From: Caproicibacterium argilliputei
Lineage (GTDB): Bacteria > Bacillota > Clostridia > Oscillospirales > Acutalibacteraceae
Reading direction: 5' to 3'
NCBI RefSeq assembly: GCF_029211325.2
Contig: NZ_CP135996.1
Location: 992,001 to 1,056,000 of the forward strand
DNA length: 64,000 nucleotides
Positions 51,771 to 61,009 of the stretch are shown piece after piece (position 1 is the first letter of the stretch; every line of letters starts with the position of its first letter). The translations under genes and the position numbers were made by a program. The notes beneath the pieces were generated by a model. The model worked only from the letters and a program-made list of their open reading frames with translations, searched no databases and was not told the DNA's origin.

Positions 51771-52223
51771 TCATTCGTTTTTCTTGCTTTTCAGGCGTGT
51801 CCACTGCGCCACGGCCAGCTGGTCACAGCGTTCGTTTTCCGGGTGGCCGGCATGGCCTTTGACCCAAACGAAGGTCACTTGATGACGCTCCAGCTGTACC
51901 AGCAGGCGCTCCCAAAGGTCACGGTTCAGGGCGGGCTTGCCGTCTGCCTTTTTCCAGCCGCGGCGCTGCCACGAACGCACCCAGCCTTTGTTCACCGCAT
52001 CGCAGACATAGCGGCTGTCTGTGGTCAGCGTGACGGCGCAGGGCTCTTTCAGGCACACGAGTGATTCAATTACGGCGGTCAGTTCCATGCGATTGTTGGT
52101 GGTTTCTGCCTCTCCGCCGGCAAGCTCCTTTTCTGCCTTTCCATAGCGCAGCACCGCGCCCCAGCCGCCTGGGCCGGGGTTGCCGGAGCAGGCACCGTCC
52201 GTAAAGATTGCAAGTTGTTTCAT
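51771..52223 (-). CDS. rnhA: Ribonuclease HI
   Basis: RNase HI of 150 residues that cuts RNA in RNA-DNA hybrids. Active-site acids: Asp in [11 protein letters not shown], Glu in NNRMELTAV, Asp in TTDSRYV, and Asp in ENERCDQLA; the basic handle [13 protein letters not shown] is present. The ATG follows GGAAGGG. A TTGCCG-N16-TATACT promoter with extended -10 lies at 52326-52353 on the minus strand. Confidence 0.95.
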   Translation of the reverse strand: MKQLAIFTDGACSGNPGPGGWGAVLRYGKAEKELAGGEAETTNNRMELTAVIESLVCLKEPCAVTLTTDSRYVCDAVNKGWVRSWQRRGWKKADGKPALNRDLWERLLVQLERHQVTFVWVKGHAGHPENERCDQLAVAQWTRLKSKKNE

Positions 52224-52325
52224 GGTTTCCCTTCCTGTCTGATTAAAGCGTTGTCAGAAGCACAAAATACTTTCTGCGGAATGTAAACTGCCGTTTTGCA
52301 AGACGGCGTTGCGTACTGTATGCTC

Positions 52326-52353
52326 AGTATAGCACAATTTGTTTTTGCGGCAA
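52326..52353 (-). promoter_or_regulatory. rnhA promoter
   Basis: Minus strand TTGCCG (52348-52353), 16-nt spacer, TATACT (52326-52331), with TGC before the -10. Confidence 0.65.
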
Positions 52354-52376
52354 AGCCCGCCGGCACGTCGGCTCTC

Positions 52377-52405
52377 TTGACACAGGGCAAAATTCACGCT
52401 ACAAT
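52377..52405 (+). promoter_or_regulatory. Promoter of a noncoding RNA
   Basis: TTGACA (52377-52382), 17-nt spacer, TACAAT (52400-52405). One of the strongest sigma-A matches in the window, and no protein gene follows within 550 nt. Confidence 0.75.
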
Positions 52406-52411
52406 AAGCAA

Positions 52412-52573
52412 AGCAGAAGAGCCTGCTGCGGCAAAGAACCGCTTTTCGGATGCTTGCCGGGCAGGAAACGGAGATTTTTTGGATGACAGCGCAATTTGCG
52501 CTTTTTAGGTAGAGGAACCGCCTGCTTTCGAAAGGCGGCTGCAGACGGCGGCGGCCGCTTTGTCTGCTTTTTT
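52412..52573 (+). ncRNA. 6S-like structured RNA candidate
   Basis: About 162 nt starting from the strong promoter. The ends pair: AAAGCAGA (near 52420) with TCTGCTTT (near 52563-52570), followed by CTGCTGC with GCGGCGG, giving a long closing stem; inner hairpins include GCGCAA/TTGCGC and CCGCCT/AGGCGG. T6 at the end fits a terminator. Size, rod-like fold and own promoter match 6S RNA, but I cannot align it to the family. Confidence 0.4.
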
Positions 52574-52973
52574 CAGTTGAACGGAAAAAATAGAATGGCA
52601 GGAGCAAACTCCTGTGTTTCTTTATGCCTGTATGGAATTGTTTCATGCAAAATATTGAGGAATATGACTTCTTTTGTCAAAAATCGTTCTAAATACGGGA
52701 TAATCAAGCAAAAATAGATAAACTAATGCAACTGCGGCCCCTGCGGCTTTGCGGTTCAGCAGGTCTGCACCGTCGAACACAGAGAATTGGTGCAGCACTT
52801 TTTCATCGGGATAAGGGCAGGCAGAGCCCTGCTTCGTGCGTATTCGTGCGTATGTATAATAGAAATTTGATATTCCGGTCTGCGGCAGCGTTTCGCAGCG
52901 GGAGATGTCGAAAAATAAATATTGGGAGCGGTGTGCGAAAAGCAGCCGTCTCTCTGTAAATGGAGGTTTTTTC
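52574..52973 (+). other. Gap before rnj with a second terminator-like hairpin and a promoter
   Basis: CAGGAG-CAAA-CTCCTG with a U-rich tail lies near 52601-52625. A TATAAT at 52855-52860 is preceded by a head-to-tail repeat of TTCGTGCGTAT (52833-52843 and 52843-52853), period 10. This probably drives rnj with a leader of about 105 nt. No small gene with a ribosome binding site was seen. Confidence 0.45.
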
Positions 52974-54971
52974 GTGACAGAAGAAAATAAGCGTACAGCC
53001 GTACAGTCTGCGGAACCGGTGGTTTCTGAAAGCCAGCCGCCGCGCAGAAAACCGGCTGACCAAGTCATCGGCGGCGGTGTGGTTCCAGCAGCGCCGGTTT
53101 CCCAGCAGCCGCGCCGCCCGCGCCATCCGCGGCGCTCACCGGCAAAGAATCCGTCTGCGGCTGCGGAACAGCAGTCGGCAAAGCAAGAACCGGTTGTGCA
53201 GGAGCAAAAACAGGAGCAAAGCAGCACGGCGGCCGCGGCGCCGGCTTTGCAGCAGGAGCAGCCGCGCCGCCGTCCGCGCCGTCCGCGTCAGAAGCGGGAA
53301 GGCTCTCAGAAGCCGCCGATTCACATCGCGTTCCTCGGCGGACTCAATGAGGTCGGCAAAAACATGACGCTGTTTGAGTGCCAGGGCGATATGTTCCTGC
53401 TGGACTGCGGCATGGCGTTTCCGGATGACGATATGCTGGGTGTCGATTTGGTGCTGCCGGACTTTACCTATGTGGAAAAGAACGCAGACCGCATCAAGGG
53501 CATTGTGCTGACGCACGGACACGAAGATCACATCGGCGCCCTGCCGTACTTGCTCAAAAAGGTGAACCTGCCGCTGTATGGCACGCCATTGACACTCGGT
53601 CTGGTCAAAGGCAAGCTGAAAGAACACGGTTTACTGAATAAAGTAAAAATGTATGTGACCAATCCGGGGGACACGGTGCGCTTTGGCTGTATCAGCGTGG
53701 AAATGATTCATGTGAACCATTCCATCCCGGACGCGGTCGGCGTGGCGATTCACTCCCCAGCGGGTACGATTGTGCATACCGGTGACTTTAAAATTGACTG
53801 CACGCCGGTTTGGGGCGAAATGATTGACCTCGGCCGCTTTGCACAGCTCGGCAAAGAAGGCGTGCTTGCGCTGATGGCGGACTCCACCAATGCGGAGCGC
53901 CCTGGTTTCACCAAAACGGAGCAGATGATTCAGAATTCCTTTGAAAGTATGTTCCGCCGTGCGGAAAAGAAACGTATCATTGTCGCATCCTTTGCAAGTA
54001 ATATCAGCCGTGTGCAGCAGATTGTGGACTGCGCGGTCAAGTACGGACGTAAAGTGGCGCTTTCCGGCCGCAGCATGGTCAACGTAATGTCCATCGGCGT
54101 GGAAATGGGCTACCTGCACGTGCCGGAAGGCGTGCTGATTGACATTGACCTGATTAAAAAGTACCCGAAAGAGCAGATTGTACTGATTACCACCGGCAGC
54201 CAGGGCGAACCGATGAGCGCGCTGTCCCGCATGGCGTTTGCCGACCACCGGAAAGTGGAAGTCGGGCCGGATGATTTTATCATCATTTCCGCCCGCCCGA
54301 TTCCCGGCAACGAAAAAAGTGTCGGCAATGTCATTGACGAGCTGATGAAGCGCGGCTGCGAAGTGGAGTACGGCTCCATGTACGAAGTGCACGTTTCCGG
54401 TCATGCCTGCCAGGAAGAGCTGAAGCTGATGCAGGGCATTGTCAAGCCGAAGTATTTCATTCCGGTGCACGGAGAGCAGAAAATGCTGCACCAGCACGCG
54501 CGGCTTGCCTACTCCATGGGCAAGCGCCCGCAGGATGTCTGCATTGCGGATATCGGGGACGTGATTGAACTTTCGGAGGATCACATGAAGCGCCTGCCCG
54601 GCGCGGTGCCTGCCGGCAATGTGCTGGTGGACGGTTTGGGTGTCGGCGATGTGGGCAGCATTGTGCTGCGCGACCGCAAGCATTTGGCGGAAGACGGCCT
54701 GATCGTTGTGGTCTGCACGATTGCCGGCGACAGCGGGCACGTGGTGTCCGGACCGGACGTGGTTTCCCGCGGGTTTGTGTATGTGCGCGAAAGCGAGAAC
54801 CTGATGGATGACGCTAAAGACCTGGTCTTTACAGTGCTGGAACAGTGCGCGGACAATGGCATTCACGACTGGGGCACCTTGAAAACGAATATCAAAGACT
54901 CCCTTTCCCGGATGCTGTATGACCGCACACGCCGCAGCCCGATGATTCTGCCGATTATTATGGAAGTATAG
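52974..54971 (+). CDS. rnj: Ribonuclease J
   Basis: Metallo-beta-lactamase/beta-CASP ribonuclease of 665 residues, with 5'-3' exo- and endonuclease activity in mRNA decay and RNA maturation. The catalytic motif is HGHEDHIG (His181, His183, Asp185, His186). Later motifs ALMADSTNAERPG, ITTGSQGEP and PVHGE are intact. An extra N-terminal tail of about 116 residues, rich in Pro, Arg, Gln and Ala, precedes the core and is absent from Bacillus RNase J1 (about 555 residues). GTG start at 52974, 7 nt after TGGAGG. Confidence 0.93.
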   Translation: MTEENKRTAVQSAEPVVSESQPPRRKPADQVIGGGVVPAAPVSQQPRRPRHPRRSPAKNPSAAAEQQSAKQEPVVQEQKQEQSSTAAAAPALQQEQPRRRPRRPRQKREGSQKPPIHIAFLGGLNEVGKNMTLFECQGDMFLLDCGMAFPDDDMLGVDLVLPDFTYVEKNADRIKGIVLTHGHEDHIGALPYLLKKVNLPLYGTPLTLGLVKGKLKEHGLLNKVKMYVTNPGDTVRFGCISVEMIHVNHSIPDAVGVAIHSPAGTIVHTGDFKIDCTPVWGEMIDLGRFAQLGKEGVLALMADSTNAERPGFTKTEQMIQNSFESMFRRAEKKRIIVASFASNISRVQQIVDCAVKYGRKVALSGRSMVNVMSIGVEMGYLHVPEGVLIDIDLIKKYPKEQIVLITTGSQGEPMSALSRMAFADHRKVEVGPDDFIIISARPIPGNEKSVGNVIDELMKRGCEVEYGSMYEVHVSGHACQEELKLMQGIVKPKYFIPVHGEQKMLHQHARLAYSMGKRPQDVCIADIGDVIELSEDHMKRLPGAVPAGNVLVDGLGVGDVGSIVLRDRKHLAEDGLIVVVCTIAGDSGHVVSGPDVVSRGFVYVRESENLMDDAKDLVFTVLEQCADNGIHDWGTLKTNIKDSLSRMLYDRTRRSPMILPIIMEV

Positions 54972-54998
54972 AATTTCTGGAAAAAGCAGGGGAGGCAT

Positions 54999-55027
54999 TT
55001 GCAGAAACCCGAAAAAGCGTGTATAAT
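54999..55027 (+). promoter_or_regulatory. gdpP operon promoter
   Basis: TTGCAG (54999-55004), 17-nt spacer, TATAAT (55022-55027). A GCACAG/CTGTGC hairpin (about 55044-55077) with TTTT lies in the leader. Confidence 0.7.
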
Positions 55028-55131
55028 ATTTTCCAAGCCGGTTCGCACAGCGTTTTGCGGCGGCTGTATTCTGTGCTTTTGAAATTCAAAAGGAACAGAC
55101 ATTTTGTTTGGCAAGAATGAGGTAACCTGCT

Positions 55132-57093
55132 GTGAGAAAAAGAATCTGGTCCGCTTCGCCGGTGTTTTTCATTCTATCGGGAGCCATGCTCCTGATGGCC
55201 TGCCTCTCCTGGCAGTACAATCATATTCTCTTTTTTGTGGAGCTGGGGCTTACCGGTGTTTCTGTTCTGACGGTTTCCATTGCGGTGGCACAGTTCAAAA
55301 GTTACGTTGCGGTGTCGGTCAAAGCGGCCAGCAGGGTGCTTTCCGCAGAAGATACGGAAGCGCTGCAGGACTTTACCATGCCGGTCGTCCTGGTGGGAGC
55401 CTCGGGGGAAATCATCTGGGTCAACCGGTCATTTTTACAGCGGGTTTCGTCAGAACATGAAGTGCGCGGCGAAAATGTGCAGCGGCTGATTTACCCCCGC
55501 ACCATCGAGCAGATTGTTGCCGCCGCCGGAACGGACATTACGGTGGACGGCCGCCAGTATTCCGTGTTCGGCGCGGCAGTGGAAAGCGGCACCATCCTGT
55601 ACTTCGTGGATGATACGTACTATAAGGAAGTCAATCGGGAGTACACAGAAAGTCGGCCGGTCGTGTGTCTTGCCTTCTTTGATAACCGGGAGGAGCTTGC
55701 CCGCGACGCAAGCAGCAGCGAAGACAGCCGCATTGCTTCCGAAGTGGAGGACGTGCTCTGCAAATGGGCACAGCAAATGGATGGATTTTCCAAACGGCTT
55801 TCCGGTGGGCGCTATCTGATTATGTCAGATGAGCACCATGTGCGCGAAGCGATGGAGCGCCGGTTTGAGGTGTTGGATAAAGTGCGGGAGATCAAAACTG
55901 CAGACAACCGCAGTGCCACACTCTCGATGGGCATTGCACGCGGAGCCGGTTCCCTGCAAGAAGCGGAGGATTGGGCGCGCAAGGCGCTGGACATGGCGCT
56001 GGGGCGCGGCGGCGACCAGGTTGCACTCAAACAGAAAGATGAAACCTATGAGTTTTTCGGCGGTCTTTCCAAAGGTGTGGAAAAGCACGACAAGGTGCGT
56101 ACCCGCGTAATTGCCGCCACACTTTCCGACCATATCCGTCAGAGCGACGGCGTGCTGATTATGGGGCACAAATTCGGGGATTTAGATTGCATCGGTGCTG
56201 CCGTGGGAATGTGGAGCGCTGTCACAAATGCTCTGCACCGCCCGGCGCGGGTAGTCGTGAACCGCGACCAGTGCATGGCGCGCGCGTTGATTGAGCATAT
56301 GGAGCGCAACGGCGAAAAGGAAATTTTTATTTCTCCGGAAGAGGCGCTGCCACTGATGACTTCCCATTCCCTTCTGGTGGTGGTAGATACGCATAATCCG
56401 GATGTGGTGGAAAGCCGCGAGCTGCTTGCACAGTCGCAGCGCACGGTGGTCATCGACCACCACCGCATGATGGTGCGGCACATTGAAAACGCGCTGGTGT
56501 TTTATCACGAACCCTATGCAAGTTCCGCTTCGGAGTTGGTGGCGGAACTGGTACAATACATAGGGGATGCCGCGCTGACCCGGCCGGATGCGGAAGCACT
56601 GCTGGCAGGCATTATGCTGGATACGAAGAACTTTGTGCTCAAAACCGGCGTGCGCACATTTGAGGCTGCCGCTTATCTGCGCCGACGCGGTGCGGACACG
56701 GTGGAGGTCAAACGCCTGTTTGCCGATAACATCGAAACGTACAAAGCAAAGTACCGTATTGTTTCCAGTGCGCAGATTCACAACGGCTGCGCCGTCACCT
56801 ATGTGGAAAAAGAATTTCCGGATATCCGGTTGAGCTGCGCGCAGGCGGCAGATGAGTTGCTGTCGATTCAGGGCGTTAAGGCTTCCTATGTGGTTTTCCC
56901 CGCCAGTGGCATGGTAAATATCTCCGCCCGCAGCATGGGGGATATGAATGTGCAGCTGGTCATGGAGAAAATGGGCGGCGGCGGTCACCTTTCTATGGCA
57001 GGGGCACAGCTTTCCGGTATGACAGTGGAGCAGGTGCGCGACAAGCTGATGCAAGTGCTTTCCACCGGTGTCGGGCAGCCGGAAAAGAAATGA
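55132..57093 (+). CDS. gdpP: Cyclic-di-AMP phosphodiesterase GdpP
   Basis: Membrane-bound enzyme of 653 residues: two N-terminal helices (about 8-55), a PAS-like domain (about 75-160), a degenerate GGDEF domain (about 175-300), and DHH (Asp442-His443-His444 in VIDHHRMM) with DHHA1 ([12 protein letters not shown]). It breaks c-di-AMP to pApA and so controls potassium, turgor and wall homeostasis. It starts with GTG 55132 after GAGGT. It is followed by rplI and dnaB, the conserved Firmicute order gdpP-rplI-dnaB. Confidence 0.94.
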   Translation: MRKRIWSASPVFFILSGAMLLMACLSWQYNHILFFVELGLTGVSVLTVSIAVAQFKSYVAVSVKAASRVLSAEDTEALQDFTMPVVLVGASGEIIWVNRSFLQRVSSEHEVRGENVQRLIYPRTIEQIVAAAGTDITVDGRQYSVFGAAVESGTILYFVDDTYYKEVNREYTESRPVVCLAFFDNREELARDASSSEDSRIASEVEDVLCKWAQQMDGFSKRLSGGRYLIMSDEHHVREAMERRFEVLDKVREIKTADNRSATLSMGIARGAGSLQEAEDWARKALDMALGRGGDQVALKQKDETYEFFGGLSKGVEKHDKVRTRVIAATLSDHIRQSDGVLIMGHKFGDLDCIGAAVGMWSAVTNALHRPARVVVNRDQCMARALIEHMERNGEKEIFISPEEALPLMTSHSLLVVVDTHNPDVVESRELLAQSQRTVVIDHHRMMVRHIENALVFYHEPYASSASELVAELVQYIGDAALTRPDAEALLAGIMLDTKNFVLKTGVRTFEAAAYLRRRGADTVEVKRLFADNIETYKAKYRIVSSAQIHNGCAVTYVEKEFPDIRLSCAQAADELLSIQGVKASYVVFPASGMVNISARSMGDMNVQLVMEKMGGGGHLSMAGAQLSGMTVEQVRDKLMQVLSTGVGQPEKK

Positions 57094-57140
57094 GAACAGC
57101 GGGCACAGAAAGCCTGTTTGTGGAGCAAGGAGGATTTTTC

Positions 57141-57587
57141 ATGAAAGTCGTATTACTGCAGGACGTAAAGGCGCACGGCAAAAAAGGGGAACTGGTAACA
57201 GTCAGCGAGGGGTACGCCCGCAACTTCCTGCTGCCGCGCGGTCTGGCAAAAGAAGCAAACGCACAGGCAATGAATGAACTGAAAAATGCGGAAGAATCCA
57301 AGGCTTATAAGATAAAAATGGAAACCGAAGCGGCGCAGGCCGCAGCTGCCAAGCTGGAAGGAAAAAGCGTGAATATGACGGCGAAGGCCGGTCAGGGCGG
57401 CAAGCTTTTCGGTTCTGTCACACCGAAAGAGATTGCGGCCGCCGTTCAGCGGCAGTTCGGTGTTTTGGTCGATAAACGCAAGATTGTCCTTGATACAGAA
57501 ATCAAGGCGTTTGGTTCTTACCGTTGTGAAGTCAAGCTTTACAATGGAATTTCCGCGCACATAACAGCTGTTGTAACAGAAGCTTAA
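57141..57587 (+). CDS. rplI: Large ribosomal subunit protein bL9
   Basis: Protein of 148 residues with the bL9 N-terminal domain ([28 protein letters not shown]), the long connecting helix and the C-terminal domain ([12 protein letters not shown]). It binds 23S rRNA near the L1 stalk base. ATG 57141 follows AAGGAGG. A terminator-like hairpin separates it from dnaB, so part of transcription may stop here. Confidence 0.97.
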   Translation: MKVVLLQDVKAHGKKGELVTVSEGYARNFLLPRGLAKEANAQAMNELKNAEESKAYKIKMETEAAQAAAAKLEGKSVNMTAKAGQGGKLFGSVTPKEIAAAVQRQFGVLVDKRKIVLDTEIKAFGSYRCEVKLYNGISAHITAVVTEA

Positions 57588-57614
57588 CCTGCACGCAGGT
57601 TCAGCGGGAAAGGG

Positions 57615-57657
57615 GCAACCCAAACCCGTGCCACACGGCACGGAAGGGTTGCTTTTT
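57615..57657 (+). terminator. Hairpin with T5 between rplI and dnaB
   Basis: GCAACCC/GGGTTGC base (57615-57621, 57646-57652) with inner CCGTGCC/GGCACGG, then TTTTT. dnaB follows 33 nt later, so it may allow readthrough. Confidence 0.75.
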
Positions 57658-57690
57658 AATTCCTGCGGGCAAAAAGAAGGAGGGATTCGT

Positions 57691-59061
57691 GTGGCTGATG
57701 CGCTTTCCGCTTACAGCGGCGCCAGCCTGCCGTTTGATTTAGAGGCGGAGCAGGCAGTTTTAGGGGCTATTCTGCTGGACGCATCCTGTTTAGATACCGT
57801 GATGGAAGTTTTGCCGGCTTCGGCGTACTTTTATCAAAGCAACCACGCGGTTATTTATGATGCAATGCTGGAAATGTCCAGCGAGGGGCTGCCTATTGAC
57901 TTTGTCACACTGCTCAGCCGTTTGCGCCGGACACCCGGTTTCGATGAAAATGACGGCAAAAGCTACTTGGTCGAGCTGGCACAGATTGTGCCGTCCATTT
58001 CGAACGTGGAAACATACGCGCGGATTGTGCGCGATAAATACGATATCCGCACACTAATTGTCACAGCACGCGAGATTTTGGAAACGGCATCGGAAGGTGC
58101 ACAGGAGGCGCCGGTGCTTCTGGATGCTGCGGAGCAGAAAATATTTGACATCCGCCGCGGGCAGAATATGCAGGGGCTGCAGCGCATTGACCAGACGCTG
58201 ATTGAAACTTTTGACCGTCTGGACAACATTACTTCCCAAGAAGGCGAGCAGTATCGCGGCATTCCAACGGGCATTCGCGCACTGGATGACACAATCACTG
58301 GCCTGAACCGAACGGATCTGGTTCTGCTGGCGGCGCGTCCTGGCATGGGCAAAACCAGCTTTGCGCTGAACATTGCCCGCCACGCGGCGGTCACCTGCCA
58401 CAAACGAGTGGCTTTTTTCTCCTTGGAAATGACGCGGGAGCAGCTTGCTTCCCGTTTGCTTTCCACAGAAGCACAGGTGGGCGGCGTGAAGCTGCGCACA
58501 GGCAAACTGGTGGACGATGAGTGGGAACGGCTAGTTGAGGCAGGCGATGTGCTGAGCAAAGCGGATATGTACTTTGACGACAACTCCGCAATTACGGTGC
58601 CGGAAATGAAGGCCAAGCTGCGCCGCCTGCGGAATGTGGATTTGGTCGTCATTGACTACCTGCAGCTGATGTCCGGCGGAAAAATTGAGAACCGTGTGCA
58701 GGAGATTTCCGCGATTACACGAAACCTGAAAATCATGGCAAAGGAACTGAATGTGCCGGTGCTGTGTCTATCACAGCTTTCCCGTGAAAGTGAGAAGCGT
58801 AACACCCACCGCCCAATGCTGAGCGACTTGCGTGACTCCGGTTCTATTGAACAGGATGCGGATATCGTGCTGTTTCTGTACCGCGAAGGGTACTACGCCA
58901 ATACCGGTGACAATGCGGGGCCGGCGCCGGATGAAGATCAAAACAGCGGTGAGTGTATCGTTGCCAAAAACCGTCATGGCGAAACACGCACGGTGCCGCT
59001 GCACTGGCAGGGAGAGTTCATGCGTTTTACCGCGCAGGAACTGGTGCGGCAGGAGCCGTAA
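57691..59061 (+). CDS. dnaB: Replicative DNA helicase DnaB
   Basis: Hexameric 5'-3' helicase of 456 residues (called DnaC in Bacillus). The N-terminal primase-interaction domain (about 10-110, LEAEQAVLGAILLD) is followed by a RecA-like ATPase with Walker A ARPGMGKTSF, Walker B VDLVVIDYLQLM and the arginine finger segment SGSIEQDADIV. GTG start at 57691 after AAGGAGGG; upstream in-frame codons cover the terminator hairpin and are not used. Confidence 0.96.
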   Translation: MADALSAYSGASLPFDLEAEQAVLGAILLDASCLDTVMEVLPASAYFYQSNHAVIYDAMLEMSSEGLPIDFVTLLSRLRRTPGFDENDGKSYLVELAQIVPSISNVETYARIVRDKYDIRTLIVTAREILETASEGAQEAPVLLDAAEQKIFDIRRGQNMQGLQRIDQTLIETFDRLDNITSQEGEQYRGIPTGIRALDDTITGLNRTDLVLLAARPGMGKTSFALNIARHAAVTCHKRVAFFSLEMTREQLASRLLSTEAQVGGVKLRTGKLVDDEWERLVEAGDVLSKADMYFDDNSAITVPEMKAKLRRLRNVDLVVIDYLQLMSGGKIENRVQEISAITRNLKIMAKELNVPVLCLSQLSRESEKRNTHRPMLSDLRDSGSIEQDADIVLFLYREGYYANTGDNAGPAPDEDQNSGECIVAKNRHGETRTVPLHWQGEFMRFTAQELVRQEP

Positions 59062-59086
59062 CCGACAGCGAAAAAGGAGGAGCTGT

Positions 59087-60466
59087 ATGGAACAGCAGAG
59101 CATGGACAGCCTGGTTTTTCACACCCTGTCGCAGCACCGGATGCTGCGGCCGGGTATGGTTGTGGTGACCGGATTTTCCGGCGGCGCGGACTCAACCGCG
59201 CTGCTGCACTGGTTGGCGGCGCATGCGGAAAAGCTGGAAGTGCAGGTGCTGGCAGCCCATGTTAACCACGGTCTGCGCGGCGCGGAGGCGGTGCGTGACG
59301 AGCAGGCTGTGCGCCATTTTTGCGCCGAGCGACAGATTCCGCTGCGGGTGCTGCGCGCGGACGTGCGTGCCGAAGCGCGGAAAACGGGAGAAGGACTCGA
59401 AGAGTGCGGCCGCCGTCTGCGGTACGCATTTTTTTATGAGATTTGCAGACAATATCCGAATGCGTGCATTGCGACTGCACACACGCTTTCCGACTGTGCG
59501 GAAACGGTTCTGCTCAATCTGGCGCGTGGCGCGGGGGCGGCGGGGCTTGCAGGGATTCCGCCGGTGCGCGGAAAAATCATCCGGCCGCTGCTCGCTGTCA
59601 GCCGCGCGCAAACAGAGGCTTACTGCCGGGAAAACGGCCTTGCGTTTGTGACGGACAGCAGCAATGCTGACCTGACCTTTGCACGCAATCGGGTGCGTGC
59701 GTTGGTGGTACCACAGCTGCGGCAGGTAAATCCCGCCTTTGAGCGCGCGGCTGGTCGTGCCGCAGAAACCCTGCGGGAAGACGAGGCGTGCCTGCGCGAA
59801 TTTGCGCGGCAGGCACTGGAACAGGCTGCGTGCCATGGCGGTTGGCGAGCAGAGGTGCTCGCAAAGCAGCCTCGTGCTGTGCGGATGCGCGCGCTCAGTC
59901 TTGCGGCAGAGGCGGCAGGAGCGGGCAGACTTTCCTGTAAGCATTTGGACGCACTGGACACGCTTCTGCGGCACGGTGGCGGTTGCACGCTGCCAGGGGC
60001 GTGCTGCGCCCGTGTGGAGCAGGGGGTTCTGCTTTTTCCGCAGGCAGCGCAGGGGTATCGGCTGCCCTTGCAGGTGCCCCAGACGGCACTGCCAGACGGT
60101 CGTGTGCTGTGTGTTTCGGTGCTCAGCCGCACTGCCTATGAACAGGAAAAACGCAAATTATCCTTTTCTAATTGTTTGAATTATGGTACAATAACTTCTG
60201 ATACCGTTGTTAGAACACGCAAAAGCGGGGACTTTTTTCATCCGGCAGGCAGAAACGGCACAAAATCGTTGAAAAAACTGCTGAATGAGCAGCACATTCC
60301 TGCTTCCCTGCGGGGTCGGCTTGCCATGTTGGCAGACAGCAGCGGAATTTTGTGGATTGAGGGCTGCGGCCCCAGCGAAAAGGCAAAAGTGACACCGGCG
60401 GCGCAGCAGATCGCGGTGGTTACAATGAAGGAGTGCTTAAAAAATGGAGAACCAGATGCTCGGTGA
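59087..60466 (+). CDS. tilS: tRNA(Ile)-lysidine synthase
   Basis: Enzyme of 459 residues that adds lysine to C34 of tRNA-Ile(CAU), changing its codon from AUG to AUA. N-type PP-loop FSGGADSTALL (about 28-38) binds ATP; the central HGLRGAEAVRDE and HTLSDCAETVLLNLARG are family motifs, and the C-terminal TilS domain has RKSGDFFHPAG and KKLLNEQHIP. ATG 59087 follows AAAGGAGG; the longer in-frame reading through dnaB is ignored. Overlaps hpt by 23 nt. Confidence 0.95.
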   Translation: MEQQSMDSLVFHTLSQHRMLRPGMVVVTGFSGGADSTALLHWLAAHAEKLEVQVLAAHVNHGLRGAEAVRDEQAVRHFCAERQIPLRVLRADVRAEARKTGEGLEECGRRLRYAFFYEICRQYPNACIATAHTLSDCAETVLLNLARGAGAAGLAGIPPVRGKIIRPLLAVSRAQTEAYCRENGLAFVTDSSNADLTFARNRVRALVVPQLRQVNPAFERAAGRAAETLREDEACLREFARQALEQAACHGGWRAEVLAKQPRAVRMRALSLAAEAAGAGRLSCKHLDALDTLLRHGGGCTLPGACCARVEQGVLLFPQAAQGYRLPLQVPQTALPDGRVLCVSVLSRTAYEQEKRKLSFSNCLNYGTITSDTVVRTRKSGDFFHPAGRNGTKSLKKLLNEQHIPASLRGRLAMLADSSGILWIEGCGPSEKAKVTPAAQQIAVVTMKECLKNGEPDAR

Positions 60467-60995
60467 TATCGAGAAAGTATTGTTCAGCGAGGAGCAGCTC
60501 GCGGAAATTGTGGAGCGCATCGGAGAGCAGATCAGTGAGGATTATCAGGGCAAAAACTTGCTGCTGGTCAGCGTGCTGAAAGGCTCTGTGGTTTTTATGG
60601 CCGATTTGATGCGTGCCATCAAGGTTCCCTGCGAAGTGGACTTTATGTCTGTTTCCAGCTACGGAAACGGCACGAAAACTTCCGGCATCGTCAAAATCAC
60701 CAAAGATTTGGACATCAACTTAGAGGGATACGACCTTTTGGTTGTGGAAGATATTTTGGACAGCGGCCTGACGTTAAGCTACATACTGGAAATGATGCAG
60801 GCACGCAATCCGAAGAGCATCCGCCTGTGCACGCTGTTTGACAAACCCGAGCGGCGCACAGTGAATGTAAAGGCAGACTATGTCGGCGCGGTTGTGCCGG
60901 ATGATTTTATTGTCGGCTACGGCTTGGATTATGCCCAGAAGTACCGCAACCTGCCCTTTGTGGGGGTCCTCAAGCCGGAAGTTTACGGCGGTTAA
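60444..60995 (+). CDS. hpt: Hypoxanthine phosphoribosyltransferase
   Basis: Purine salvage enzyme of 183 residues that makes IMP or GMP from the base and PRPP. The PRPP-binding motif is [12 protein letters not shown], and [16 protein letters not shown] and [14 protein letters not shown] are conserved. The ATG follows AAGGAG and lies 23 nt before the tilS stop. The cluster tilS-hpt-ftsH is a long-conserved Firmicute order. Confidence 0.96.
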   Translation: MENQMLGDIEKVLFSEEQLAEIVERIGEQISEDYQGKNLLLVSVLKGSVVFMADLMRAIKVPCEVDFMSVSSYGNGTKTSGIVKITKDLDINLEGYDLLVVEDILDSGLTLSYILEMMQARNPKSIRLCTLFDKPERRTVNVKADYVGAVVPDDFIVGYGLDYAQKYRNLPFVGVLKPEVYGG

Positions 60996-61009
60996 GGAGT
61001 GATAGTGGC

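Noticed and set aside
52254..53227. Two minus-strand frames in the rnhA-rnj gap
   Set aside because: They cross the ncRNA promoter, several hairpins and the rnj start, have low-complexity translations and no ribosome binding sites.
53631..54998. 455-codon minus-strand frame inside rnj
   Set aside because: Long antisense frame caused by GC-rich codon use of rnj; the His-rich translation has no known family and no ribosome binding site.
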